Shown: positions 21,098-31,707 of the stretch, piece by piece
Layout of the letters: each line of letters opens with the position of its first letter
How positions within the stretch are numbered: the stretch's first letter is position 1
NCBI GenBank assembly: GCA_945861715.1
Contig: CAMAVK010000001.1
Span: forward strand, 394,908-458,907
Direction of reading: 5' to 3'
Origin: Candidatus Woesearchaeota archaeon
Lineage (GTDB): Archaea; Nanobdellota; Nanobdellia; Woesearchaeales; GW2011-AR9
DNA: 64,000 nt
Translations under genes and position numbers: made by a program
The notes under the pieces: generated by a model
The model's input: only the letters and a program-made list of their open reading frames with translations
Told to the model about the DNA's origin: nothing
Databases searched by the model: none

Positions 21098-22312
21098 ATG
21101 AAACGTGAATATTTCATCCTCGCGGTGCATAACCTAAAAGCACGACCCACAAGGTCAATTCTCACCATCTTGGGCGTCTTCATTGGGATCGCAGCCGTTG
21201 TTGCCTTAGTATCTCTGAGTGAAGGATTAAAAAACTCAGTAGCCGATCAATTCTCTAAATTAGGTTCTGATAAAATCACTGTGCAAGCAGCAGGGGGTGG
21301 ATTCGGACCACCCGGAACCGCCGTACCTACTCCAATCACATTAAAAGACAAAAAAGCTTTAGAGGGGGTTTCAGATATTGATCTTGTAGTTGGTAGATTA
21401 ATTCGAACAGCGAAAATTGAGTATCACGATGAAACAAGATTTACCTACGCAGTTTCTATGCCTGACGCATTAAAAGAGCGAGAAGTAATCATCGAAATGA
21501 ACGACTATCAAATGTATCAAGGACGTTTTTTTGAACAATCATCTGCCAAGGAAATAATAATAGGATACAATCTCCAAAAAGATTTTTTCCCTGATAACCT
21601 ATACCTAAGATCAAAAGTCCTTATCCAAGGTCAAGAATTCACCATTGTAGGAATTCTCAAAGATTCCGGAAATCCTCAACGTGATAATACTATCATCATG
21701 CCTGAAAAATCCATGCGAGATACTCTCCTCATCCCCGAAGCATACGATATTGTTGTAGCAAGCGTTCAAAAAGGAGTCAGCATATCACAAGTGAGTGAAG
21801 CAGCAGCAAAGCAATTGCGAAAATCAAGAAACGTAGACATAGGTAAAGAAGATTTTACCATTCAAACACCTGAACAACTTCTTGGCACCCTTAATACCAT
21901 TCTCTCTATTATTCAAGGTGTGCTCGTAGGTATTGCTGCCATCTCTCTTCTCATTGGTGGAATTGGCATCATGAATACTATGTACACCGCAGTAGTTGAG
22001 AGAACAAAAGAAATTGGCATCCTCAAATCAATTGGTGCAACACCACAAACCATCATGACTATTTTTCTCATCGAATCCGGCCTGCTAGGTTTAATTGGTG
22101 GAATAATCGGAGTTATCTTAGGAGTCGCAATAGCAAAACTAGTCGAATTCCTTGCGTACCAAGCGTATGGCACATCTTTAATTCAAGCAACAATAAGTCC
22201 CACTGTAATAATTTTTTCCCTAGTCTTCGCATTCATCGTTGGAGCCGCATCCGGCGCATTCCCAGCAAAGCAAGCAGCCAAAATGAACCCTGTAGACGCA
22301 TTGAGAAGATAA
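21098..22312 (+). CDS. MacB/FtsX-type ABC transporter permease
   Basis: NLKARPTRSILTILGVFIGIAAVVAL; GIGIMNTMYTAVVERTKEIGILKSIGAT; ASGAFPAKQAAKMNPVDALR. Confidence 0.93.
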   Translation: MKREYFILAVHNLKARPTRSILTILGVFIGIAAVVALVSLSEGLKNSVADQFSKLGSDKITVQAAGGGFGPPGTAVPTPITLKDKKALEGVSDIDLVVGRLIRTAKIEYHDETRFTYAVSMPDALKEREVIIEMNDYQMYQGRFFEQSSAKEIIIGYNLQKDFFPDNLYLRSKVLIQGQEFTIVGILKDSGNPQRDNTIIMPEKSMRDTLLIPEAYDIVVASVQKGVSISQVSEAAAKQLRKSRNVDIGKEDFTIQTPEQLLGTLNTILSIIQGVLVGIAAISLLIGGIGIMNTMYTAVVERTKEIGILKSIGATPQTIMTIFLIESGLLGLIGGIIGVILGVAIAKLVEFLAYQAYGTSLIQATISPTVIIFSLVFAFIVGAASGAFPAKQAAKMNPVDALRR

Positions 22313-22394
22313 AACCCAATTAATAGATTCACATACCAATTCAAAATAGAAACGACCTGAACTCAATCTAGCTCAACATCCTTTATTCATCATC

Positions 22395-23405
22395 TCACTT
22401 CGCAAGAGAAATTTTAGGCACCATTGCTACTTTATCATATCCTGTATCCAAAGATCCTGTTGGGTGCGTGATCATATTAACAAAAAATATTCCTCCGGGG
22501 TTATTGGTCGAAACAAATTCCATATCCACAAAAATATCATTAGCGTATTGTGGAACTGCAACAAGCCCTTTATCCGTATACCCCAGTGAGTTTCGTAGCA
22601 TTGTTGCAGTATGGCATACACAAAAAGGCACGCTCATCCCCGTAACGACATGACGAACACTCTTCAAACTACATCCAAATTTAGATCGCATTTTCAACTC
22701 TAAAAAAGCAATATCTTCAACTGTTGGAAAAGCGTTTTCAGAGATATGCACTCTGTCTTTTCGTTGAAGTAATGTTAATAAATCTTGTATTTGCTTTGGT
22801 CCTGCAATATCATCTTGGCCCTTCACAATATGGAGGTACATATACTCCTTTCTGGAAACAACGTTGAGTAATCCGTACAATTTGTTTATAGTATTAATCA
22901 CCGCAGCCGATGTGACTTTGTCACCATAAAAATTCAAATGCTCACCCGAATAAGATGTACCTAATTTGAAATCAGACGGGTGAAACGCGGTTGGATGAAC
23001 AAACCATACTAATGTAGGGTATTTTTGTTCAGAAATGGTATGTATCATATCCATTCGATATTTTTGTGCAATCAATATAGCTTCTCCTATCTCTTGAAGT
23101 AGAACCGCCGCAAGTGTAGTGTCCTCGTGCTCTTTTCCCCGCTGTATTTTAGAAATAAGTGCCTCAATCACAGTTATTTTTTCAACTAATGTAGGGGCGG
23201 TTTCATTTTGAAGGTGTTTTTTGTAAATTTTTCGAGAAGCATCCTTCATCATCTGTTGCAGTAATGATTTTTGTTTATTTTTTACAATAATTTTCCTATC
23301 CGTTGATTCAAACGACTGCACCAATTGTATCGCGTGAGATTTTTCTAACAATAAATGAGTAATAACATCATCCCACTCTGCAATATTCATGTATTCAAAC
23401 AGCAC
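22395..23405 (-). CDS. hypothetical protein
   Basis: 336 aa ORF, no recognised family. Confidence 0.65.
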   Translation of the reverse strand: MLFEYMNIAEWDDVITHLLLEKSHAIQLVQSFESTDRKIIVKNKQKSLLQQMMKDASRKIYKKHLQNETAPTLVEKITVIEALISKIQRGKEHEDTTLAAVLLQEIGEAILIAQKYRMDMIHTISEQKYPTLVWFVHPTAFHPSDFKLGTSYSGEHLNFYGDKVTSAAVINTINKLYGLLNVVSRKEYMYLHIVKGQDDIAGPKQIQDLLTLLQRKDRVHISENAFPTVEDIAFLELKMRSKFGCSLKSVRHVVTGMSVPFCVCHTATMLRNSLGYTDKGLVAVPQYANDIFVDMEFVSTNNPGGIFFVNMITHPTGSLDTGYDKVAMVPKISLAK

Positions 23406-23490
23406 AAGTCTCTATTTAATTGTTTCCTCACTCCAATGGCTTCTAACAACCACCAAAAAGGTATATTAACCAAAGCATTATACATTCATC

Positions 23491-24888
23491 ATGGAAAAAA
23501 TTCCGGAAGCATTTTTAGAGCATGATCAACTCCTCCTAGAGTACGATCGCTTGCAAAGTGTTCTGGATTTAGTAAACTCAAGAGTTTCATTGGGTTCAAA
23601 TGCAACCCCTTCTTTTAACAGAGATATTCGATCGAATATAAACAAGCAACTTCGAGGCGGATTAATTCATACTGGTATTTGGAAAATCGAAAAAAAACAC
23701 CAAGAATATGTACAGAAATTAATTCAGAAAATTAATTCATTACATGATGATCAATCAAGTCAAATCCAATTAATTTCGCAGGGTCAAACTATTACATTAA
23801 GTAAGCTAGAGGACGAGATTAATACCTATGCAAAGGAAATTCTAAAACATACCGCCCAAACCGGGAGCATAGGAAAATATTTAGCAGATAAAGAAGTCGA
23901 TTGGCAAGAGCTCAAAGATACCATTGAACATGTACTCAAAAACATCCGCTCGCTTATCGCCCTGCTAGAAAATATTGGGTATATTCGTCCATCGCTCCCT
24001 ATTATCAAAATCAAGTCTACCCAAAAGCAATATTGGCATGCCGGAATTACCGGACGTCATGGTGAAGTAATAGACTCTATTCAAAAACAGGGTCTGCTCC
24101 CAAAAGATCAACTCACGGCAAAAACTGGAAATATCTGGACGCAATCAACAGGTGAAGCGTATGTTACAACTGATCCTAAAGCAGCTCTACGCTATCTCAT
24201 TATGGGTTGGAAAAGTTATGATCACACTCGTGGAGGCTTACCATTCGTACTATCTATCAAAATCAATGAATTCACAAAACAATACTCCTTTGATAGTGAG
24301 ATGATACGACAAACTCCATCGAGTACGTTCGTATTATGGTACGCACTCATTCAAGGGTGCATCGATATCAATGGCAATCTTCAAGAACTCTATCATATTT
24401 CAACAATTCGCACGGAGCCGTGGATAAACGCGTTAACATATCCTCCCCTGCTTCATGCAGCATCAAACGCCCACAACCTTCTTACATTCTTAACCACCAT
24501 GAGTTTTACGTCCTCCTGCCCACAACCACTTAGCTCATTAGACACATTCTTGAACAATACCCAACTAAGTGAAGTCAAAGAAAAAATAAGCTCTAAAGTT
24601 TGGGAACGCTTCCTCATTAGATTAAACGAAGTCCGTCCAGGAAAATCCCTTTCTCAACTCACAACACAATACACCAAAAATCTTGCTAAAACGGACGGGT
24701 GGGATCCATCATTTATCGATAAAATCTATATCATCACACCAAATGGCGAAAAAGATTGGCGCAAATGGGCATCAATTATCCCAGAAGATCAAATTATAGT
24801 GTGGGAAAAATGGTCAGAGTTGAAATATGATGGAAAAAACAAATATCCTGGGAACGGAAAATTTGTTGCAATAAAAGAAACCAAGTAG
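23491..24888 (+). CDS. large hypothetical protein, possible ART-like domain
   Basis: KQYWHAGITGRHGEVIDSIQKQGLLP...GEAYVTTDPKAALRYL resembles H...Y of ADP-ribosyltransferase-like folds (weak). Confidence 0.5.
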   Translation: MEKIPEAFLEHDQLLLEYDRLQSVLDLVNSRVSLGSNATPSFNRDIRSNINKQLRGGLIHTGIWKIEKKHQEYVQKLIQKINSLHDDQSSQIQLISQGQTITLSKLEDEINTYAKEILKHTAQTGSIGKYLADKEVDWQELKDTIEHVLKNIRSLIALLENIGYIRPSLPIIKIKSTQKQYWHAGITGRHGEVIDSIQKQGLLPKDQLTAKTGNIWTQSTGEAYVTTDPKAALRYLIMGWKSYDHTRGGLPFVLSIKINEFTKQYSFDSEMIRQTPSSTFVLWYALIQGCIDINGNLQELYHISTIRTEPWINALTYPPLLHAASNAHNLLTFLTTMSFTSSCPQPLSSLDTFLNNTQLSEVKEKISSKVWERFLIRLNEVRPGKSLSQLTTQYTKNLAKTDGWDPSFIDKIYIITPNGEKDWRKWASIIPEDQIIVWEKWSELKYDGKNKYPGNGKFVAIKETK

Positions 24889-25002
24889 TTGATATATTAC
24901 TATCTTCTTTCCTATCACAACATTCTGAGTTTCTCCCGTTTCTCCATCTTTTGTCAAAAATCACAAACCTCATAAACTCCTCTTCCTATCTAAATCCTGA
25001 AG

Positions 25003-26220
25003 ATGTTTAAAGACTACATTACCCTTGCGCTTAACGCTGTACTCAGAAGAAGAAAAAGATCCATTCTCACTCTCTTAGGTATTATTATAGGAATAGCTGC
25101 CGTTGTTTCACTCATCACACTTGGCCAAGGCCTCAAAAATTCCATCTCCGGTCAATTTAACGCCTTGGGCTCCGACAAATTAATCATCAGTGCTAAAGGA
25201 GATTCATTCTCCATTGGGCTCTCAACTGATGCCGTAAAAATTACCTCAGATGACCTACATATAATTCAAGAAACGCAAGGGGTCTCACATGCAGCCGGGT
25301 GGATTTACCAATCCGGAAAAATAGAATTCAACGGTAATGTTCGATACTATTCAGTCAGCGGCTATCCTCTAAACAAAGAAGAAACAACACTTTTATGGCA
25401 AGCAAGCAATTACAAATTACTCACAGGACGTCTCCTTGAAGAAGGCGACACCTATAAAGCCATGCTAGGCTATTCATATACCAACCCCGAAATATTCGGA
25501 AAAGCTCTTGAACTTGGAAGTAAAATAAATATTCAGGGCCAAGACTTTAAAGTAGTCGGGTTTTGGGACAAAACAGGTTCCCCCCAAGACGACCAAGGTA
25601 TAATTATTCCCTATCAAACCTACGAAGAACTCTTCAATAAGCATGATCAATTAGGAATCATAATAGCTCAAGTTCAAAGCGGAGAAAACATCGATACTGT
25701 AGCCGAGCGAATGACCAAAGAGTTGAGAAAGGAAAGAAAAGTAAGCGAAGGTAAAGAAGATTTTTCAATCCAAACTCCCAAACAACTCGGTGCAGCTTTT
25801 GGAACAGTTATAGACATGGTTCAAGTTGTCCTCATTGGAATTGCTGCAATTTCTCTAGCCGTAGGCGGTGTGGGAATTACCAATACCATGTACACCAATG
25901 TATTAGAACGCACACGAGAAATCGGACTTCTAAAAGCCGTAGGAGCAAAACGCAAAGACATCATCATTATCTTCGTTCTCGAAGCAGGACTCTATGGTCT
26001 TGTTGGCGGGCTCATCGGACTCCTCCTAGGAACATCATTTGCTCTTATTGTCGAAGCAGCATTCCATGCCGCAGTAGGACCATTACTTGACATCCAAATA
26101 GATCCATATCTTCTTTTTGGCGCCCTTGCATTCACATTCATCCTTGGTTGCATTGCAGGAATTACCCCCGCAAGACAAGCTTCAAAACTAAGCCCTGTAG
26201 AAGCCCTAAGATATGATTAA
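25003..26220 (+). CDS. MacB/FtsX-type ABC transporter permease
   Basis: Paralog of 21098..22312; GVGITNTMYTNVLERTREIGLLKAVGAKRKD. Confidence 0.93.
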   Translation: MFKDYITLALNAVLRRRKRSILTLLGIIIGIAAVVSLITLGQGLKNSISGQFNALGSDKLIISAKGDSFSIGLSTDAVKITSDDLHIIQETQGVSHAAGWIYQSGKIEFNGNVRYYSVSGYPLNKEETTLLWQASNYKLLTGRLLEEGDTYKAMLGYSYTNPEIFGKALELGSKINIQGQDFKVVGFWDKTGSPQDDQGIIIPYQTYEELFNKHDQLGIIIAQVQSGENIDTVAERMTKELRKERKVSEGKEDFSIQTPKQLGAAFGTVIDMVQVVLIGIAAISLAVGGVGITNTMYTNVLERTREIGLLKAVGAKRKDIIIIFVLEAGLYGLVGGLIGLLLGTSFALIVEAAFHAAVGPLLDIQIDPYLLFGALAFTFILGCIAGITPARQASKLSPVEALRYD

Positions 26221-26338
26221 ATAGTCATTCATACATTACCCAATCAACCCATTAAACATCCCTCAAACAACAATCAACATCATCAAAGTCGCAATCAATA
26301 TCATAATCCAAAATACCGGTTTAATTTAAAATAATCAC

Positions 26339-27055
26339 ATGACACAAGCAAAACCACATCCATCAACGCACGCACCAAAAATCATGGAACTCCAAGATGT
26401 ATGGAAAACATACCATCTAGGTGACGCAGATCTTAATGTATTGCAAGGAATTAATTTACATATTAAAAAAGGCGAATTCGTTGCAATTATCGGCCCATCT
26501 GGCTCTGGCAAATCAACGCTTATGAACATGGTTGGTTTACTTGACACTCCTTCCAGAGGCCAAATTATTATTGAAAACACTAACATAGCAAAACTCAAAG
26601 AAGATGAACTATCCAAATTACGCGGAAAAAAAATCGGATTCATCTTCCAACAGTTCAATCTTATCCCAACACTTACTGCACTTGAAAACGTCATGCTCCC
26701 AACTATTTTTCAAAATATGCCTAAAGATGAAAGACTAAAAATCGCAACATCCCTACTTACCAGGGTAGGACTTCAAGACCGACTTGATCATAGGCCAGGT
26801 CAACTATCAGGCGGTCAACAACAGCGTGTTGCCATAGCCAGATCCTTAGCGAACAACCCAGAAATAATTCTTGCCGACGAACCAACTGGAAACCTCGATT
26901 CAACATCCGGCGTAGCTGTCATGGAAATGATACAAGAATTACACAAAGAAGGAAAAACTATCGTACTTATCACTCACGACCCACGCCTTGTCAAATTCGC
27001 AACGCGAGTCATACACATCCAAGACGGCAAAGTTGAAAAAGAAACAGTGAACTAA
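26339..27055 (+). CDS. MacB/LolD-type ABC transporter ATP-binding protein
   Basis: GPSGSGKSTLMNMVG Walker A, LSGGQQQRVAIARSL, ILADEPTGNLDS. Confidence 0.96.
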   Translation: MTQAKPHPSTHAPKIMELQDVWKTYHLGDADLNVLQGINLHIKKGEFVAIIGPSGSGKSTLMNMVGLLDTPSRGQIIIENTNIAKLKEDELSKLRGKKIGFIFQQFNLIPTLTALENVMLPTIFQNMPKDERLKIATSLLTRVGLQDRLDHRPGQLSGGQQQRVAIARSLANNPEIILADEPTGNLDSTSGVAVMEMIQELHKEGKTIVLITHDPRLVKFATRVIHIQDGKVEKETVN

Positions 27056-27148
27056 TCTTTTTTTTTCACACTAATTCAGATATATCTCTTATATTTTAAT
27101 CGGACCATATCAAAACATTTATCAAACCCATTTCCCTGTACTCAAACC

Positions 27149-28312
27149 ATGGTAAGTAAAAAAGACGTGATGGCCACAAGGGTTCTAACTAAAAAAATAA
27201 AAGAGCTAGAAACCAGAAACGACACTGCGTTAACAAAAGAAATCAAAGAAACAGAACGTATTGCAAAACTTCTCGAATACACCGTTGAGCATCTCAATCC
27301 CAGTGCTTTGATAGCGGTACATCAAACAAATTATTTTCCCCAAAAAGGCATCATTCTTCCCAACGGTCATGGCCTATTATCCCTGTATCAAAATACCAGT
27401 GCAAGAAACATAATTAATGACTTACAATTAAAATACCCTCGCATGACTGTTCATTTCACTTTAAATTATCCAGTTGAGGGGGTGTCATCAAAAGGGAGCT
27501 GGATTACGTGGGATGCCAAATACGCTGTTCTCGTACCCGTAAAAGATATTATTACCCGTGTTGTGTGTCTAAACCCCGTTGATACCTGGGTCATAGGAAA
27601 AATAGCTCTTCCAAAATCTGCTGAAATCATCATTCGTGAAGACGAATACAACGTAAATCCAAAAAGTTGGATTACTCTTGCAGGAAAAGCAAAAATCATA
27701 ACCTTCCCCCAAAACAAAAAGCTCGCTGATTTTATCAAGTATAGAATCGTTGAAAAAGGATACACAACCACCATTGCAGGCGACCATGGATGGTACGAAT
27801 CTGATGATCTCCTCTACATCAGCAGGTTCATCAACAAATCAACATTTCTTACCTACACTGAAAAAGACCATCTCATTGCGATTGCAGCTAACAAAGGCTA
27901 TCAAAACTGGAATCAAGTATTCTGGGCTATGGCAGCAAAATTCCAAAAAGAAACACTTCCACATTTTCACACCTTATGGAATCAGATAGAAGTTTTAACC
28001 GAAGATGTATACGGGGTCATGTTCGATCCAAGTTATAGAGAACGTCAAAAATTATTACCTGAAATAACCGTTCAGTTGCAGGAATTAGTTAATCAACTAA
28101 AAAGACACAAAACAAAAGTTGAGTCATTCATCACAGAAAGAAAAGAACTTTCTCCATCAAAAGAAGAATCTGAATCCCTAACAATGCTTATCTTCGAACT
28201 AAACCGTCTTCAAAGTTGGCTTGAAAGTATAATTCAAAAAGTATCTCATGAACTAAATAAAAATACCGCAACCTGGGAACAATTCCTAATACAAGAAAAA
28301 ATAATAGATTAG
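27149..28312 (+). CDS. large hypothetical protein
   Basis: 387 aa ORF; AVHQTNYFPQKG..TVHFTLNYPVEG..KYAVLVPVKD..NPVDTWVIG. Confidence 0.65.
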   Translation: MVSKKDVMATRVLTKKIKELETRNDTALTKEIKETERIAKLLEYTVEHLNPSALIAVHQTNYFPQKGIILPNGHGLLSLYQNTSARNIINDLQLKYPRMTVHFTLNYPVEGVSSKGSWITWDAKYAVLVPVKDIITRVVCLNPVDTWVIGKIALPKSAEIIIREDEYNVNPKSWITLAGKAKIITFPQNKKLADFIKYRIVEKGYTTTIAGDHGWYESDDLLYISRFINKSTFLTYTEKDHLIAIAANKGYQNWNQVFWAMAAKFQKETLPHFHTLWNQIEVLTEDVYGVMFDPSYRERQKLLPEITVQLQELVNQLKRHKTKVESFITERKELSPSKEESESLTMLIFELNRLQSWLESIIQKVSHELNKNTATWEQFLIQEKIID

Positions 28313-28336
28313 ATCAGTCACTCACAAAAAATCCAC

Positions 28337-29455
28337 TTATTCCACTCGCTTCAATGCCATATTTTCATACGCACCCATAGCCACCATTTCTTGTGCTTTC
28401 TTTGTCAACTCACCTGTATACAAATACAATAAAGGCATCTTTTTCATTTGTGCTTCAAGATACGCCGCAGCCAAATCTCTTTCATCTGTTTTAATTTTCT
28501 GTTTCGCTTTAGCATGATATCGGATGTGACCAACCGCACTTGGAACCTTTACAACATAATTAATTTCATTCTTACGAACCGCCTCAGCTTCAACCGCTTC
28601 AATTTTCAGTGCAGAAAAATAGGACTCCATCGTAAGGCCAAATTCACTCTGAACAATAACCGGTTTAGCCTCGGGCGTTACAGAAACCGCCGAATCTTCA
28701 AGCAGAGAAGGTAGTGTTGGTTTCTCAAAGACCTTTTCAGCATCTTTTTCCTTAACCCGTATCTTACTCTCACCTGTAACTTTAGATTTTTTCTTCGCTA
28801 ATGTAGGTTCAATGACGCTTTTTTCAGCTGCCTTATCAGCCACTGCATCAATAAGGGTCATCTGGGAAACTCCAACAACAGGCAAGATAGCGTCCGTTGT
28901 AACATCCTCACTGTTTCGAACAGTTGGTCCATCACTCACCCCAGCGCCGGGCCCTAACTTTGATACCTCTTCCACAGGAATTTCTGTTTCTACCATCCCT
29001 TGAGTAGAAGATGCACGTAAAATAGCACTAATGCCCAAATTCGTATCATCGGCATTAAGTAAATGCCATCGCCAAAATAACTCTGTTTTCTCAGCTGTTG
29101 TCACATTAATCGGAACCGCAAAATCCTTCAACCCTCGTAGCGCAACTTTAGAAAGTAAATCCAAACCAGACTCACGTAATACCTTCGAATTACGTAAATG
29201 TTCAAGAACATCAAAATCCTTTGGGTTCAAATTACCCGGAGCAAAATGATACAACTGATCTTCCTGGCCGGGCAAATAATAAAGGGGTGTTCCCCCAATC
29301 TTCAGAGATGAAATTTTAACCTTTTTCTGAGAGGCGAGATCCGACAAATGTGCCGATGCAAATAGAATCTCTGTTTTTACCTGTTTAGCAACTTTGCTAG
29401 GGATAGTAGGACCAGTTACTTTAAGAAAACGTATAATATCATCCTGCACCGTCAT
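28337..29455 (-). CDS. protein with N-terminal winged-helix-like domain
   Basis: QDDIIRFLKVTGPTIPSKVAKQVKTEILFASAHLSDLASQKKVKIS. Confidence 0.6.
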   Translation of the reverse strand: MTVQDDIIRFLKVTGPTIPSKVAKQVKTEILFASAHLSDLASQKKVKISSLKIGGTPLYYLPGQEDQLYHFAPGNLNPKDFDVLEHLRNSKVLRESGLDLLSKVALRGLKDFAVPINVTTAEKTELFWRWHLLNADDTNLGISAILRASSTQGMVETEIPVEEVSKLGPGAGVSDGPTVRNSEDVTTDAILPVVGVSQMTLIDAVADKAAEKSVIEPTLAKKKSKVTGESKIRVKEKDAEKVFEKPTLPSLLEDSAVSVTPEAKPVIVQSEFGLTMESYFSALKIEAVEAEAVRKNEINYVVKVPSAVGHIRYHAKAKQKIKTDERDLAAAYLEAQMKKMPLLYLYTGELTKKAQEMVAMGAYENMALKRVE

Positions 29456-29714
29456 AGATATAATCACAGTTCTGCGCGTTTAAATAGTTTTGGATAGTCA
29501 AAACGGTTAACTCCTACTTCCCCCAAAAACCATATTTTGGACATCTCCTCCTTCTATTCAAACATCTCTTCTTCTTATCAAATATACTATCCTCACAATT
29601 AAGTATTCATTTCATCCTCAAACTAGGGTATTCCCACCATCATTTAAATCATGCACTACTATTAAGAAGTTATAGAGCGATACTTTTTAAATATCAAGCT
29701 CAACTAAGCTCTAA

Positions 29715-30500
29715 ATGGAATCCAGCTCATATACCATCGATGAACTTGTTAAACGTGGCATCATGCCCGTGCGAATTGATAACCAAATAACACAATATGT
29801 GAGTCTTCGTGAAACATTTATTGTCGAGTCAGAGTCAAATGCCAAAAATGTATTATCTATTGATACATTTCCAGCCCATCTCCCAGAAGTAAACGAACGA
29901 CTTCTCAGAGCCCTTCGTTGTGAACTTACTCAAAATATGGCGGGAAAGGGTATGGCATCAACGACTAAATACTTCGCGCCCCCGGTACAGTCCATCTGGC
30001 ATGGAACCTCCTATGGAAGAATAAGAGTCGATTCCCCTTTTAATGTTGCTAAAATCATATTTTATCATACTCCAGAAAGTGAAGAAATAAAAGAAAAAGC
30101 AATCGAACGTCGCAAGGGAGCATATCCTCTAAAAAACGGAGTCAGTCTTCGAAACGCACTTGTTTTCTTCCTCGAACCAGGTAAAGCTATATTTCGGGTA
30201 ACCTCTAATGCCATGGAAATCGGTGCAAAGGTATCAACTCAAAATACCGGACAACCAAAAGAAGTTCGATTACCAGGACATACCTATGGTGGAATGAGGA
30301 TTGTCAACATCCCGCAGACGCATCATGATCCAATCGAAAGTGGAATCCAAATAATTCTCCCTCCAAATCATAACGGATTTTACAACCCCATTTTTGACGA
30401 TAAAAAAAGAGTTCCTCAGTATTTGCGTGTTTGGGAACATCTCCCCGGGGTTACCTACTCACGTGCCATGCCTTACCAAGTAGAGCAACTACCTCGGTAA
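29715..30500 (+). CDS. hypothetical protein
   Basis: 261 aa ORF. Confidence 0.65.
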   Translation: MESSSYTIDELVKRGIMPVRIDNQITQYVSLRETFIVESESNAKNVLSIDTFPAHLPEVNERLLRALRCELTQNMAGKGMASTTKYFAPPVQSIWHGTSYGRIRVDSPFNVAKIIFYHTPESEEIKEKAIERRKGAYPLKNGVSLRNALVFFLEPGKAIFRVTSNAMEIGAKVSTQNTGQPKEVRLPGHTYGGMRIVNIPQTHHDPIESGIQIILPPNHNGFYNPIFDDKKRVPQYLRVWEHLPGVTYSRAMPYQVEQLPR

Positions 30501-30595
30501 TAACCAAAAGACTTCTTGGCAAGACGGATGAAATAGTGGAGAGAAATGCAAGTTCTATTACAAAAACATATAAATCCCCTCTCCTCCGCATAACT

Positions 30596-31204
30596 ATGCG
30601 CGAATTCATCCTCCTCTCCTTAAAAGGCAGTACCTTTGACTTCGAAATAAATGACAAAACCGAATCCGGTTTAGTTTGCCGAGTCATCGCCAACACCTTC
30701 TGGGTATCCCGTGGTATCAGGCCAGATACAGTTCTTCACGTCGTATTAAACGGTCCTCCTCACTCACCAAAAATAATTACTTTCACCGGAAGTCAAATTC
30801 AAGACCTCCCCTTCGATGAAAAGTCTGTTGCAAAAATAGTGAGGCACGCCCTAAACGAAGGCAAAGATCTCAAAATGCACGAAACAAAGGACGTCAACCC
30901 AGGAATAAAAGTTGCTAAAGAATCATTTGAATGGCTCGTGCAAGATTTAGCAAAAAAAGAAATCCCTCTTTTCTATCTCCACAAAAAAGGAGACGACATC
31001 AGAACCACGCCAACCCTAAGCAACGAAAACATCGCCTTCATCTTTGGCGACCTCTTTGGCATACCACAAAACACCGAAAAACTTCTAAAGCGCCTCAACG
31101 CAAATCGAATCACCTTGGGACCAACCATGCTGTTCGCGTCTCATTGTCCCATCATCGTTCATAACGAGTTAGATAGAAAAGAAAGAAATTGGACAGAAGA
31201 GTAA
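30596..31204 (+). CDS. trmY: tRNA (pseudouridine(54)-N1)-methyltransferase TrmY
   Basis: MREFILLSLKG...CRVIANTFWVSRGIRPDTVLHVVLNGPP...FLY..KGDDI matches UPF0217/TrmY; internal start of ORF 30431. Confidence 0.8.
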   Translation: MREFILLSLKGSTFDFEINDKTESGLVCRVIANTFWVSRGIRPDTVLHVVLNGPPHSPKIITFTGSQIQDLPFDEKSVAKIVRHALNEGKDLKMHETKDVNPGIKVAKESFEWLVQDLAKKEIPLFYLHKKGDDIRTTPTLSNENIAFIFGDLFGIPQNTEKLLKRLNANRITLGPTMLFASHCPIIVHNELDRKERNWTEE

Positions 31205-31259
31205 TTCAGATTCAAGAAATATGCCAAAAAAAATGAAGCACTCTCTCATTTTTAATCTC

Positions 31260-31607
31260 CTACTCTTCTAATATCCGTCGCACTGCTACATCAGCTTTAA
31301 AATACTCCGGACCCTTCAACATTTTAGTTGGACTATATGTCTTACTCATGTTCGACTCATACACTGCCCGAAAAACAGCAGGCATTTTATCCTGCAATCC
31401 ATGTTCCAAAATCGTTCCATATACTGCAAATAAAACATCCGCAAGTTCAAGAGCAATATTGGGCAAATCACCTGCAACACAGCCATCCAAATACTCCTTC
31501 ACTTCATCCGCCATTAATTTATGACGCAATCCAAATCTATCTGCTGGAATAAGTGACGCCCTATCCAAAATAGGAACCTGAAATTTCTCATGAAATCGTC
31601 GAACCAA
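31260..31607 (-). CDS. MazG/HisE-like all-alpha NTP pyrophosphohydrolase, copy A (TTG start assumed)
   Basis: Near-identical to 33556..33933; ELADVLFAVYGTILEHG; upstream ATG followed by in-frame TAA. Confidence 0.65.
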   Translation of the reverse strand: MVRRFHEKFQVPILDRASLIPADRFGLRHKLMADEVKEYLDGCVAGDLPNIALELADVLFAVYGTILEHGLQDKMPAVFRAVYESNMSKTYSPTKMLKGPEYFKADVAVRRILEE

Positions 31608-31707
31608 CTCTAATTCCTCTTACATAAAAATCCCCCCTTACTCTAAATAACCATATATCGTTGACATACACAACACTTGCATTAAAACCATATCTATCCT
31701 AAAAAAT

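Noticed and set aside
30431-30595. N-terminal extension of the TrmY ORF
   Set aside because: TrmY family proteins start at MREF; extension overlaps the upstream gene out of frame.
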